NCBI GenBank assembly: GCA_022457065.1
Contig: JAJGBQ010000001.1
Location: forward strand, 3,782,001-3,846,000
From: Curvularia sp. ZM96
Taxonomy: Eukaryota > Ascomycota > Dothideomycetes > Pleosporales > Pleosporaceae
Length of the DNA: 64,000 nucleotides
Reading direction: 5' to 3'
Notes under the pieces: model-generated
Databases searched by the model: none
The model's input: only the letters and a program-made list of their open reading frames with translations
What the model was told of the DNA's origin: nothing
Made by a program: the position numbers and the translations under genes
Shown: piece after piece, positions 11,514 through 22,508 of the stretch
How the letters are laid out: every line of letters starts with the position of its first letter
How positions within the stretch are numbered: the first letter of the stretch is position 1

Positions 11514-14131
11514 ATGCTTAGTCCCGCAACTGCCCTACTGAGCGTCTACTTGGCGTGCGCGTTCGCGCTGCATGCTCCATACGCTCATGAACCTGTGCAC
11601 ATTGCCGCTCGTACAGAGCCCCATGCTCACCTACATGTGAAGCCTAGACAACAAGATACGCCCAAAACGACATGTGCCCCTTACTGGATGGAAGAAATCA
11701 AACATCAGGGCATTGCCAGTTTCAATCCTAACCCGACCAACTACACCATCTTCAGAAATGTCAAGTCTTATGGCGCAGTGGGCGACGGAGTCACGGACGA
11801 CACTGCGGCTATCCAGCGCGCCATATCCGAGGGCAACCGATGTGCGCCCAACTCTTGCTCAAGCTCTACTACAACTCCAGCTGTTGTGTACTTTCCGGGC
11901 GGAACGTACTTGGTATCTAGTACCATTTACGACTATTACAACACTCAGGTATAGTGTCCAAACCCGTTTTATCGAGACCGTATTTGCCTGACATCTCCAG
12001 ATCATTGGAAACCCCAACTGTCTTCCTACTATTCGTGCTACTGCTAACTTCTCATCCCCCACTGGAACAACCATCATCGATGCCTCTGGTTATGGATCTA
12101 CCGTCACTTTCTACCGCCAGATTCGCAATCTCGTTCTTGACACTACCCAACTATCCGCCAACTTTTCAGCTGTCTTGATCCACTGGCCAACTGCACAGGC
12201 GACCAGTATCCAAAATGTTGTATTCAACATGAATGCCGACAATGGAACGACGCATATGGGTTTAATGGTTTCTTCTGGATCCGGTGGTTTTATGACTGAT
12301 CTTACCTTTAATGGAGGACGTCGCGGCTTCCTGGTTGGCAACCAACAGTTTACCACTCGCAATCTTACGTTCAACAACATCGACACCGCAATCGAGATGT
12401 GGTGGGACTGGGGCTGGACATACAAGTCAGTATCTATCACAAACTGTCGTGTTGGCTTGAACATTACCGCAGGTGGCCCTTCAGCACTCAGCATAGGATC
12501 CATCACGCTGATTGACAGCGAGATCAAAAACACACAGATTGGCATTGCCACTGCCAGGACCGACTACTCTGAGCCTGCTGCTGCTGGAGCCGTGTATATG
12601 GAAAACGTTGAATTCGAAAACGTGCAGGCTGCTGTGATTGGACCTAACGGAACCTACTTGGCAGGGTTTTCTGATTCTACTGTCATCGATGCTTGGGCGG
12701 ATGGGCATCGCTATCTTTCCCGTGGACCTATCAACGCACGCGGTCGTCTCACACCTACAGTACGACCCGCTGATTTGGTAGATGCCCGAGGAGACTTCTA
12801 CGAGAGATCAAAACCTCAATACGGAGATGTGCCCTTGTCCCAATTTCTCAGCGCCCGCGACCTTAACGCTACTGGGGACGGTCGTACGGATGACACTACC
12901 GCTCTCAATGCTGCTATCCTTCGAGCCAGAGAAGAAAACAAGATCTTGTTTCTTGATGCGGGATACTACAGAGTTACTTCTACTATACACATCCCTCCCG
13001 GCTCCGTGATTGTCGGTGAACCACTTACGGCCGTCATCCTCTCCTCCGGCTCGTTTTTCAACTCCATGGACCAGCCCCAACCCGTTGTAAGGATTGCCAT
13101 CCCAGGCGAGAAGGGTCGTGTCGAAATCTCCGATCTTATTGTTAGCACCCAGGGCCAACAAGCCGGCGCCATTCTTTACGAGTACAATCTCGGTACGTAC
13201 GACGAAGAGCCAGCCGGTCTCTGGGATGTGCATGCGCGTATTGGAGGGTTTGCGGGATCGAAATTGCAGACTGCACAATGCAAGAAGACATCTGATGTAG
13301 AGATCACCGAGGACAACCTGGAAACGCAGTGTATCGCTTCTTATTTGACAATGCATGTGACAAAGTTTAGCGCCGGGCTTTACATGGAGAACAACTGGCT
13401 CTGGACTTCCGACCATGAGCTTGATGGCGACGAATCCCAACTAACCCTCTATGCTGGTCGAGGTTTGCTTGTGGAAAGCATCAACGGACGCCTGTGGCTG
13501 TAAGTCTCCTATCAATTTTCTTTCTTCGAAAGAAAGCTAACAAGAATTCCAAAATAGTTACGGCACATCCGTAGAACATCACACGCTCTACCAGTACCAA
13601 TTCGTCGACACCCGCAACGTCTTCATGGGCCAAATCCAAACCGAAACCGCATACTACCAGCCCAACCCCAACGCCACCATTCCCTTCCCCAACAACCCCG
13701 TCCTCAGCGACCCGGTCTTTCTCTCTTCCCCTCCTCCCTCTGCACCTCCTTCTTCCTTCCTCCCCATCCCCATGCCCAACACCACCCAGGCTACAAACAC
13801 CACCACTCCAAGTCCAAATACAGCATCAGGCTGGGGTCTCCGCATCCTCCGTAGCAACAACATCCTCGGCTACGGTATAGGTCTCTACTCCTTCTTCAAC
13901 AACTACAGCACAAATTGTTCCCGCATCGATGCTCAAACAGCCTGTCAGCGTCGCATTCTCAGCATCGAGGGTGCTACCCATTCGTACAGTATCAGTCTGT
14001 ACAACCTGAATACAGTGGGCGCCACGCAGGTGATCACAAGAGATGGCGTGGATATTGCGGATAGCGCGGATAACAACAGTACATTTGTAGACACCATTAA
14101 TGTGTATAGGATTGATGTGTTTGGGTCGTGA
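11514..14131 (+). CDS. Secreted GH55 exo-beta-1,3-glucanase-like protein
   Basis: Likely an extracellular enzyme cutting beta-1,3-glucan, for wall remodelling or feeding. Exons 11514-11948, 12001-13499 and 13558-14131 join across introns of 52 and 58 bp to give 835 aa. The frame is open further upstream, but the first ATG is 11514. It opens a hydrophobic signal peptide of about 20 residues, followed by a propeptide-like stretch ending KPRQQD. Two pectate-lyase-like beta-helix halves each start with a conserved turn: YGAVGDGVTDDTAAIQ and then LNATGDGRTDDTTALN. WWDWGWTYKSVSI and WLYGTSVEHH are typical of GH55. Many N-glycosylation sites are present. A Pro/Ser/Thr-rich loop interrupts the C-terminal part (about 13690-13830). 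Activity is inferred from family only. Confidence 0.9.
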
Positions 14132-14902
14132 GTAACAAGACGCTGGTAATGTGGGATGGAAGTCTCGACATGTAAATAAGGAAAAAGGGATTTACGCGTA
14201 CCGTATCCCAGATTCGTCCGCTTCTTGTACACATATTTCTAGCATAGGGATTATGTCATGCATATCTGGTTGGTATGTATTTGATGTTTTTGTCTGTGAG
14301 TATCTTTTCTCTTTGGTCGTCCGTCCGGGATTACAGTGTATGTGTGCTTGAACGGCTCTATTCTTCAACATTCTCCAAAATAGAGGCCTAATACAAAAAT
14401 TGCTTAAAGTACTGTTACATGAGCGTAGGTTCGCCTACAGATCAAAAACGAGATAAATGAATCGCCAAAAAGGTGACTGATATATAGCAACATACCAAGC
14501 TGTGTGCACATATCCAAGTTGGGAAAACCTAGTTGTTATATTCGAGCAAGCAATTCTTACATTGGCGGCGGCTGGCTGTTCACATGATAAGGTACTTCTG
14601 GCTAGATAATCTTGGCGCATATGGAGAAAGAGACAGGCTAAGGGATTAGGATTGAAAGGTATAAGTGTCAATGCATAAGCTATAGTGTACAGTACAGGCT
14701 TTTCAAACTGGCCAAATCTCATAAACAATCCCGATACGCAAAGTAACGCCCGCTATGCATTCTTCCCGGATGACCCCAGTCGCGCATGTGAAAAACTCAC
14801 AGAGATTCCATCACATAAAGGCTATAGCTCTAATGAAAACCAAGGATGAAGAAAAGAGGAAAGGTTGAGTGGAAGACCACGTCTGCCTAGCAGGAAACTG
14901 GC
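14132..14902. other. Convergent 3' intergenic, GH55/IWS1
   Basis: 771 bp between the ends of two converging genes. It is AT-rich with no supported gene, and probably holds both 3' untranslated regions. Confidence 0.6.
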
Positions 14903-16359
14903 TCAACGCCTGCCACCACGACCGCCCTTGATCTGCTTCATAATATCCACGTTGGTCGAACGATTTCGAGCGTTTTCGTTGAATACAACGTTGCTCTTGG
15001 GCGCAATGGTATAGGTGGTGGGACCAGACTCCATACGAGCACGCTGGAAAGCACGAGGGGCTTCGAGGGCCTTCTTTCGGCTGGCAGCGATGGCGGCTTG
15101 TTGGCTGTTGACAGCCCTGTCTCCAGTGTTGACTTGACTATAGAAATATTAGCACATGTGCAATCTCTAACAACGGCTGAAGCATACCTTGGATCGTAGT
15201 CGGCCTGGGCGAATTCCTTCTTCCTGTAGTCGTCTGTCCGCCTCAAGATGGGGCGAGTCCAGTCGGTAAAGAGACGCTCGGCTTGTCGCTTAATGGACAA
15301 CTCCGGCTTCTTGCTCTTGATATAGAACATGATCACCTTGCCAATACCCGATGCGACAAGCGTGTCCTTGTTGACAGGGAGCTTTGCCAACGAAGCAAAG
15401 AGGTCCTTCTGAATATCATACGCGGGCAGGCTGCCGTCGCTCAGGGGCTCCAGGAAGAAGCGCACGGATTCAAGCAGGTTTACTTCAGGGTCCACGATAG
15501 TGTCCCTCAGGTTAGTCCTATTAAGCAGAGCCGTGACTTCAGGCAAAAGCTTGAGCTTGTGTCGCGCGGGCTCGTTGCGCTTCCTGCCCTCATTGTCGGC
15601 TTCGGCGGCTTGCGCCATACGACGTCGCATCTCCTCGATTTCCTGGTCAGCCATTTGTTCGAGGTCGATTCCGTCCTTCTTGCGACGGCGGTTCGAGCTA
15701 CCCTTGACAATGCTGTCAATCTGGGCGTTCAGGGCTCTCTTCCTTCCTAAACAAAGAGTCAGCATGCGCAACTAGTCAATTCATCTGTTGAAACACTTAC
15801 GCTCTTCTGGAGTGAGGTTCTCGTCTGGGTCGGCTTCCGGGCTGGCATCCCGTACTCTGCCTGCTTTCTTGGATCGCTTGCTACGCCTCTCACCCTCAGG
15901 GATGTCTCCGTCATCATCACCATCCTTGTTCTTCTTCCTGCGCGGCTTGTCTGCCCTCTTTTTCTTCTTCTTGGGCTCCTCGCCTTCACCCGCAGTGCGC
16001 TTGCGTTTGTGTACACCAATCTGCTTGACATTGTCTTCGTCAATAATCTGGGCCGGGCGCTCGTCAATGGCGACATTGTTGATGTCAAAGTCGCCAAACT
16101 GCTCGTCCATCTGGTCATCGTCAAGCGCCTCGGAAAGCACCGACTCGTTGTCGGACAGGCCAGCTTCGACGTCATCCTGATCGGGCATGTCTCCAGGTCG
16201 GTCCTCTGTCACCTCCATATCTTGATCAGGGTCTCCGATCGGGGGATTCGGAGTAGAGTTTTCCTCGTCGATCTCGGGGCGCAGAGGGTCGGCTGGGTCG
16301 TTGCCAGCCTCAGGCAGCGGCGACCGCGAATGCGACCTGGTAAACTCGACGTCCTCCAT
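14903..16359 (-). CDS. IWS1: Transcription elongation factor Iws1/Spn1
   Basis: A partner of Spt6 that travels with elongating RNA polymerase II and links elongation to chromatin and mRNA export. Exons 15801-16359, 15188-15746 and 14903-15137 join across introns of 54 and 50 bp to give 450 aa. The frame is open upstream, but the first in-frame ATG is 16359 (MEDVEFTRSHSRSP). The N-terminal ~185 residues are acidic, followed by basic runs such as KKKKKR that look like nuclear localisation signals. The central TFIIS N-terminal-like helical domain spans about residues 260-345 (LLESVRFFLEPL... to FTDWTRPILRRTDDYR). The C-terminus ends with a conserved basic tail, NVDIMKQIKGGRGGRR. Confidence 0.93.
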
Positions 16360-17181
16360 CTCGTGTGTCTGGGCTGATTTATCCAAGTTGCAGTACCGGC
16401 CGAGTGGCGCGAGTTTTTCGGAGCGTTCGACAGGTATTGATCGCGGTAAAAGTGGTGGAGGGCGCGAACAGTGATCAAAGTGACTGCCAAAGGAAAGTTG
16501 GAGAGGGAGCGCGACTGCCCATGACGCGCGGCGATACTTTCTGCCGAGTCCGGTCTTGGCAGATAGGTCCAGCAGACGCGCGGATTCCTGTCAACGCCTC
16601 GAGCCGCTCTCCTCCGTCCTTCACTCTCTCGCCTGACTATTACCCTCAGGCCCACAACGCCATCCGCCCCATTCACAACAACGAGTGTTTCGTACAGAGC
16701 GCATCTGACTCTCACTTCCGCTTCACAAAAGCAGGTACTTACGATACCGGCGGCACCTTTCGCAGCCCTTGGCGTCGCTGTCACAGCACCTGAGAGTTGC
16801 TTCAGGATCTTGTTGACGATCGTACCGCAGTCGCGCACTGCTGACAAGCTCTTGGCTTGAAGGAGGGAGGACATACAGACAGAAGGAGGATTGCAGTAGC
16901 TGGAGGAGAGCAAGTTTGTTACTGCCTAGCTGTACCGGCGCAGTCTACACTGCGTCATTTGGCGCGGCCATAGCTAGTATCCAACAAGCACTGTCATTAC
17001 GTGTGTTCGTCGAGAGCGAGGAAGCATATCGTCTATCTTGTTCATCTGTCATCGACATTGGCAGTGTTGGTCCTTTTCGATCACAAAGCGAGCTGCTTGC
17101 TCTGCCCTCTGCGCGCAACATCACCCCCTCTGACACAGCACATAACCCTTTTTGCTCTAACCCAAAGCACTCTTGCCCATT
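16360..17181. promoter_or_regulatory. Shared divergent promoter, IWS1 and PCF11
   Basis: 822 bp between two start codons. A minus-strand ATG at 16874 begins a short open frame that runs into a good donor (gtaagt near 16740), but I recognise no product. It could be an upstream ORF, a leader exon of IWS1 or chance. Confidence 0.5.
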
Positions 17182-19408
17182 ATGTCTCTCCCCGCCGCTG
17201 AAGTGGCCGCCGATTTCCGAGATGCACTGCAAGATTTGAGGATGAACAGCAGGCCCGAGATTAGCAATCTAACCCTCATCGCCAAAGAGAACACAGAGTA
17301 TGCCGAAGCTATATCCAACGAGCTCCAGAAGCACATCCAGTCGGTGAGTCTTGAACACATCTCGATGAGGTGATGTGACATTGTCTCTTGTTCCCCGTCA
17401 TGTTTCTGATGCTGGTGACTAATCGGAATAGACTCGTCCTGAATGGAAACTTCCCGCTCTTTATGTGCTTGATTCCATTGTCAAGAATGTTGGAACACCA
17501 TATACCGTTTACATCGGCCGCAATCTGTACAGAACATTCATGGATGCTTATCTTGTCATGGACCAAGCCACTCGCAAGAACATGGAAGGCTTGTTGAGGA
17601 CGTGGAAGATGCCTGTGCCTGAGTCTATGGATCCGCGCCCAGTGTTCTCAGCCGAAGTGACGCAAGATATTGAGAATGCGCTGGCTAAGTTTCATGCAGC
17701 CCAACAGCAGGTACGACCGCAGCATGCGCTTCCGCCTCGTCCGCCGTCACTCAATGTGGCCTGGAGAGGTACATCAACACCGCCGCAGAACGGTCCACGC
17801 TACGCTGCTCCCAATGACCCGCGTGCTCGACCAGTGAGTCCTCATCCTTCATACATATGATGCCGAAAATTAATCGTACATCCTCAGTCATACCCGCCGA
17901 CCCCCCAATATGGACCCCCATCGCATGCCCCTACACCACCACTCCCATATGCGCAACCTCAGCCACCTGCTTCACCAATGTCATCCATTGATCTTGCTGG
18001 ATTGAAGGCAGAAGTCACCCAGTTGATTAGCACTACACAGAATACATTCGCACAAAATCCAGCCGATGCCGCCCTGCGCACGAAGCTGTCAGCGCTGTTG
18101 TCTCTCAAGCAGATATTAGACACACAGACTCTACCTCCACAGCAACTGGAAGCTGTACGTCAACAGATTCGAGCCTTGGCACCTCCGCCCGCTCCAACGC
18201 CCACATTTGCACCGTCAACACCAGTGTATCCTCCACAGCAGGCACCGACGCCCAGCTACCCTACTCAATTCCCTCCTGTGACTGCTTCACCGGTCAGTGT
18301 CCCGCCAAATGTCGCACAGCTTCTTGCAAGCTTTAGACCACCACAGTCAACACCACAGCCTGCGTCAACGCCGAACCCACCGGCTTTGAACCTGGCAGAG
18401 TTGCTGAAGCGTGTGTCATCACCTGCGCAATCAAATTCCGTACCTGCACCAGCTCCATTTCAACCACCGTTCCAAGGTTTTCCACCACCTGTTTCTACCC
18501 CGGTACCCGCGCCCCAATCTGCTCCCCCGGCTCAGTCCAGCACGCCAACCACCAACCTGGCTGAGTTGCTTGCCCAGTTTAGCAAACCTGCTGCTACTGC
18601 TGCACCACCTCAAGTCCAGCCTCCGCCTGTCCAAAGCACTCCTATACCTCAATTGCCAGTACAGCCTGCAACTGCAGCCCCAGCCCTTGGTAGTGCGGAA
18701 TGGCTTCTGAAAGCCTTGAGTAGTGTACCTGGTGTCACACCTGTAAATGCAGTTTCCAGTGCGCCTCCACCAACGACTGAACAAGCAGCGGCTCCAGTTG
18801 GCTTGTTAGATCAGATTGAACTCACCACTGCATCGATGAAGAAACCCCGTCTACACCTTATTTCCCGTCTCTATGAAGCTAAGCCTAACATCTGCGCCAC
18901 CTGCGGTCGGCGCTTCGAGAGCACGCCTGAAGGAAAGGAGAAGAAAGCTCGCCATATGGATTGGCATTTCAAAGTCAAGGACCCCGATGCGGCCAAGCGA
19001 GGTGTGCATCGCAGTTGGTACATTCCCGAGAAGGAATGGATCGAGTACCGTGAGGCTGACGAAACCGCCCCGAACCACTCCAACCACTCCTCTTCGGGTA
19101 ACAACACCTCCAAGCCAAAAAAACAGACCAAGGACCGGTACGTCAGTGTCCCACAGGACGTGACACTGCAACAAGCGCCTTGCCCAATTTGCCAAGAAAA
19201 GTTCGAAACGCAGTGGAATGTGGAAGCGAACGACTTCGTTTGGATGGACGCCCTGAGCGTTGGTGGAAAGGTGTATCATGCTACATGCTTTGAGGAGTAT
19301 AGCAAGGGAATTGGAATTGAGATGCCTGGAACTCCAGACTCTGTACTTGGTAAACGAAAGGCGGACTTGGGAACTAATGGAGAAGGCAAGAAAGTCAAGG
19401 CCTACTAG
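17182..19408 (+). CDS. PCF11: mRNA cleavage/termination factor Pcf11
   Basis: A subunit of cleavage factor IA that binds the RNA polymerase II C-terminal domain and is needed for mRNA 3'-end formation and termination. Exons 17182-17343, 17432-17833 and 17888-19408 join across introns of 88 and 54 bp to give 694 aa. The start is the ATG at 17182 (MSLPAAEVAADFRDALQDL). Residues ~4-135 are the CTD-interacting domain, with conserved LPALYVLDSIVKNVG. A long Pro/Gln-rich linker follows. The C-terminal part has two zinc-binding motifs, CATCGRRFES...HMDWHF and CPICQEKFET...HATCFEE, that flank the Clp1-binding region in known Pcf11 proteins. Confidence 0.95.
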
Positions 19409-20069
19409 ATGTATTGGGTGTGACTCTTGATGTTCATGGCCCCAAACCAAGGGCTTCTCCTGGGTTGATGGACGATTGCTTGAATTTGTCATGTAGAGCG
19501 TGGCGTTTGGTGCTCCATGTCAGTTTTTTTCTTTGCATAATTAGTGTCGCTATTGTCGAGACGCCGTGTGCGTGCGCAGGCGACTTTGTAGTTGGCACAG
19601 AATTTTGGTAAATCAAACAATATTTATACATACTTTTCTTCGTGCACTGCAGATTTCGTACGGTACTGCTTTAGGCTTAGAATCACTGGTTAGTTCGATA
19701 GGGTTGAACGTAGGAATTGATAGATATCAAGAAATAGATTTGTCTGTGGCAGATACAAATACCTATGGCACCTAAAAGAGCGCTAGAATAGTTCATGTAC
19801 AGCGTGCATGACACCTTGGGATTTAGGCCATTCGAACGTGTGAGTACTGTCAAGATAAGTGCTGTGAGCCTTGATGCTAGTGGTTGGTAGTCATTTTCTG
19901 CGAATCGGGTCAGCGGGGCTAGTTGCAGTGGGGAGAAAAAATTTGTTCCCTTGTTACACCAACCAGATATCATCAGATGGACAACAGCACCCAGTACTTT
20001 CTTCCGTGAATTTTATCTTTCGCCAATATAAAGTGTGCAAACCCAAAATTTTCCATCAAAACAATAACC
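19409..20069. other. Intergenic, PCF11 3' side to tRNA
   Basis: 661 bp with no supported gene. It becomes AT-rich toward the tRNA gene. Confidence 0.6.
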
Positions 20070-20173
20070 GCCCGGCTAGCTCAATCGGTAGAGCGTGAGA
20101 CTCTTAGCTTTCACGTCCTAAACAGACTCGATTGGTTATCTCAAGGTTGTGGGTTCGACCCCCACGTCGGGCT
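20070..20173 (+). tRNA. tRNA-Lys(CTT) with a 31-nt intron
   Basis: The mature tRNA is 20070-20106 joined to 20138-20173, 73 nt. All four stems pair: acceptor GCCCGGC with GTCGGGC (one G-T), D stem GCTC/GAGC, anticodon TGAGA/TCTCA and T stem GTGGG/CCCAC. The anticodon loop is CTCTTAA with anticodon CTT, so lysine. The intron (20107-20137) sits after position 37, the standard place for nuclear tRNA introns. The A box (TAGCTCAATCGG) and B box (GGGTTCGACCC) are intact. Intron edges could shift by one base because A occurs on both sides. Confidence 0.95.
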
Positions 20174-20179
20174 TTTTTT
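20173..20179 (+). terminator. RNA polymerase III T-run
   Basis: Seven T residues directly after the tRNA 3' end, the usual polymerase III stop signal. Confidence 0.85.
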
Positions 20180-21017
20180 GTTTCCTTCCCTACCGTTTTG
20201 TTTCTATCTTTCATAGAGGTGGGAAGTATCTTTTTTGCTGTTGTCTTGAACCGCATGGTGCGGTGTGCGGTGTGGACTCATCGCGCAAATCAGAACGCCG
20301 CGCACGATCCAAAGACTCAGAGCGTTGTAATAATATAATCTTATACGTTAATCTATTCAAGGAAACTTCCATAGATACGTCGTATTTATGTTTGTGAGAG
20401 GGACTTTACCCAGTGAAGGCGATAGCTGCGTGAGCCTTCTGGGTCTGGGTCCTTATAATATCGTTTTTCATCATCATGGTTGCAGCTCCATTTGCTGAGG
20501 TTTCCAGTAACTTTAATGAGTTAGAGTGTTCTATTTGGCTTGATGACGGGTTTGACTTTGACCTTACAGTTTATTGTACGCCGAGTATGCTGATTGGATC
20601 TACTATTTTACGCAAAGTAAGAATGTATTCTAGTTTATTTGTTTTTGCATTGCTATAAAGACACAAAATAGCGATAGAGTTCTTACATTTGTTCATGATA
20701 AGCACTTTGGGTGGTGATCGGTATATAGCTTCAACCCTCAAGAGCGTGAGTGTCGTTGGGGTATTTAGGCTTACTCTAGGGCCCAAGTTAAGTGACCGAA
20801 AGAGAGGATTTTTCACATATCAAAGCGGGAATTATTTTCAGTCAAGTGCGAACAGAAAAGTACTAGATTTCGCATGTCAGGAAGACATGGAAGCTAATGG
20901 CGTATCTCATTCCGGTCATTACGCTGTCTACCTGCAATAAATGCCCATCTAATGCTACTGTTCGTCTACGAAATCTATACCCACATACGCAGATTACTCT
21001 AGACAACCCAGCACCAT
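20174..21017. other. Intergenic, tRNA to AIM32 3' end
   Basis: 844 bp, AT-rich. Two short open frames on the + strand (20476-20658, 20689-20940) look random and I do not call them genes. Confidence 0.6.
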
Positions 21018-22106
21018 CTACCCCCTCGCTTTAGCCTTCAACCTCAGCCTCCCGTCATCCTCCTCCCCATTCTCCCTCTTGATCTGTGCCTCAATCACCC
21101 TTCCAATATTCCGTCCATCCTGCATGACACCACCTCTGAGCAACTCCGTAATCACCCGTCCTCTGATCAGCGTCTCTTCTACGACACCCTCCACATGCTC
21201 AGGTCCCACACGCCCATACCATACACCCGCTCCCTTCAGCTCATTGCCTGCCATAGCAGGTGGGATATACATGATAACATTGCCCGCATACTTGTGACCC
21301 CCAATATGACTTATCAACCCCACGTCCGCATCTATACTCTTACGCTCCAACTCCTTGCGGAACGCAGATTGCAACAGCGGCCCCAAGATGCCACAGCGCT
21401 GATCGCGACCACCATGACCACAAATCAAGATTGTAGGCTTAGTAATATCTTGGGCTTCCGGTAGCGCCGCAGCTCTGGTCTCGTTCCGCGTGAGATTGGC
21501 TTTCTGCACAGCAGACAGACCATCGTGCATGGGGTGCAAGTTCCTCGCCTTCAGATACGCAGTCGCAAAGTCGGAAAAGGAAGAGCTGGTATGCGGAATG
21601 CTTGGTATGCGTTTGAAACTGGGAAATAGCAGCGCGGTAGTCGTGTTTGGCGTCTCAGATTTCGGTAATGAGGAGGCGGTGATGAGGACGTTGGTGAAAG
21701 GCTAGATAATCTCGTCATTAGCATTCCTGGTGATTTCCTTCTCCTAAGTGTTCTAGGGAAGGGAAGAGGAAAACGAACCTACATCGAATCCTGGGGCACC
21801 CTTCCCAATTACGCTTTTCAGTCCTTTGACAAAATCCCCCGTCTCGCCTTCTTCCTGCTCAATGTTGCTGACCCAATCTTCTTTGCCGGTGCAGAATACA
21901 ACTTGCTCTGAATACGAAGCCATTGTGTTGAGCAGCGGGGTCTTGCGATCAATATCCAGGTCTGAAGGCGCGGAGGCGCATTCGCAGGTTGGCGACGGAC
22001 ATGTCGATGTATACGGTATTGGCGGAGATTGGAGGCGCGTATGCGTTGTTGAGAAGGAGCGGACGGCGCGCCCGGGGAAGAGCCGGGGGAACCGGGCTAA
22101 CAGCAT
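21018..22106 (-). CDS. AIM32: Aim32-like thioredoxin-fold [2Fe-2S] protein
   Basis: Member of the Aim32/sucrase-ferredoxin-like family, mitochondrial Fe-S proteins linked in yeast to redox quality control of imported proteins. Exons 21783-22106 and 21018-21701 join across an 81 bp intron in phase 0 to give 335 aa. The N-terminus (MLLARFPRLFPGRAVRSFS) looks like a mitochondrial presequence. A Cys-rich CPSPTCECAS lies near residue 36. The domain start FDPFTNVLITASSLP spans the splice join. Likely cluster and active-site residues are in CGHGGRDQRC (about 202-211) and HIGGHKYAGNVIMY (about 240-253). Function beyond family is inferred. Confidence 0.83.
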
Positions 22107-22508
22107 TGCTTGTAGAGTATGTAGAGTGCTGGGTGTTTAACACTTGGGCGTGGGCCTAGGAATTTGTAGGCCGCTCGGAATGGATTCCGCGGCGATGACG
22201 CTGGACGGCTCGGAGATAGCGGAGGTAGAGGTCGGCTTTGAGTGTTGCGCCGGGCGGGAGCAGCATTAGGTCGATGAAGATTGAAACGTAGAAAGCTTTA
22301 TTGAATTGTTAGAAAATGTTGATAGCATATGCAGGATCCTATATATCTGCTCCGTGATTACATTGTAGACCCGAAGGCCTTCGTTAAGCACTATATAGAA
22401 TGCAGTCCCCTTATAACATAAGACAAAAGGACATGGACTCATAAATTTCATGTCTAATTGTATCTACTATACAACGTGATGCTACTTAGAATCACATATC
22501 ATACACAT
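22107..22508. other. AIM32 upstream region
   Basis: 402 bp between the AIM32 start and the stop of the leucyl-tRNA synthetase gene. It should contain the AIM32 promoter and the synthetase 3' end. No further feature is seen. Confidence 0.6.

Noticed and set aside
16209..16913. 234-codon minus-strand frame over the IWS1 start
   Set aside because: It overlaps the IWS1 first exon in another frame, begins at TTG and has no recognisable domain. Only its upstream portion is kept as a low-interest finding.
20476..20940. Two short plus-strand frames after the tRNA
   Set aside because: AT-rich, unrecognised and not joinable into a sensible protein.
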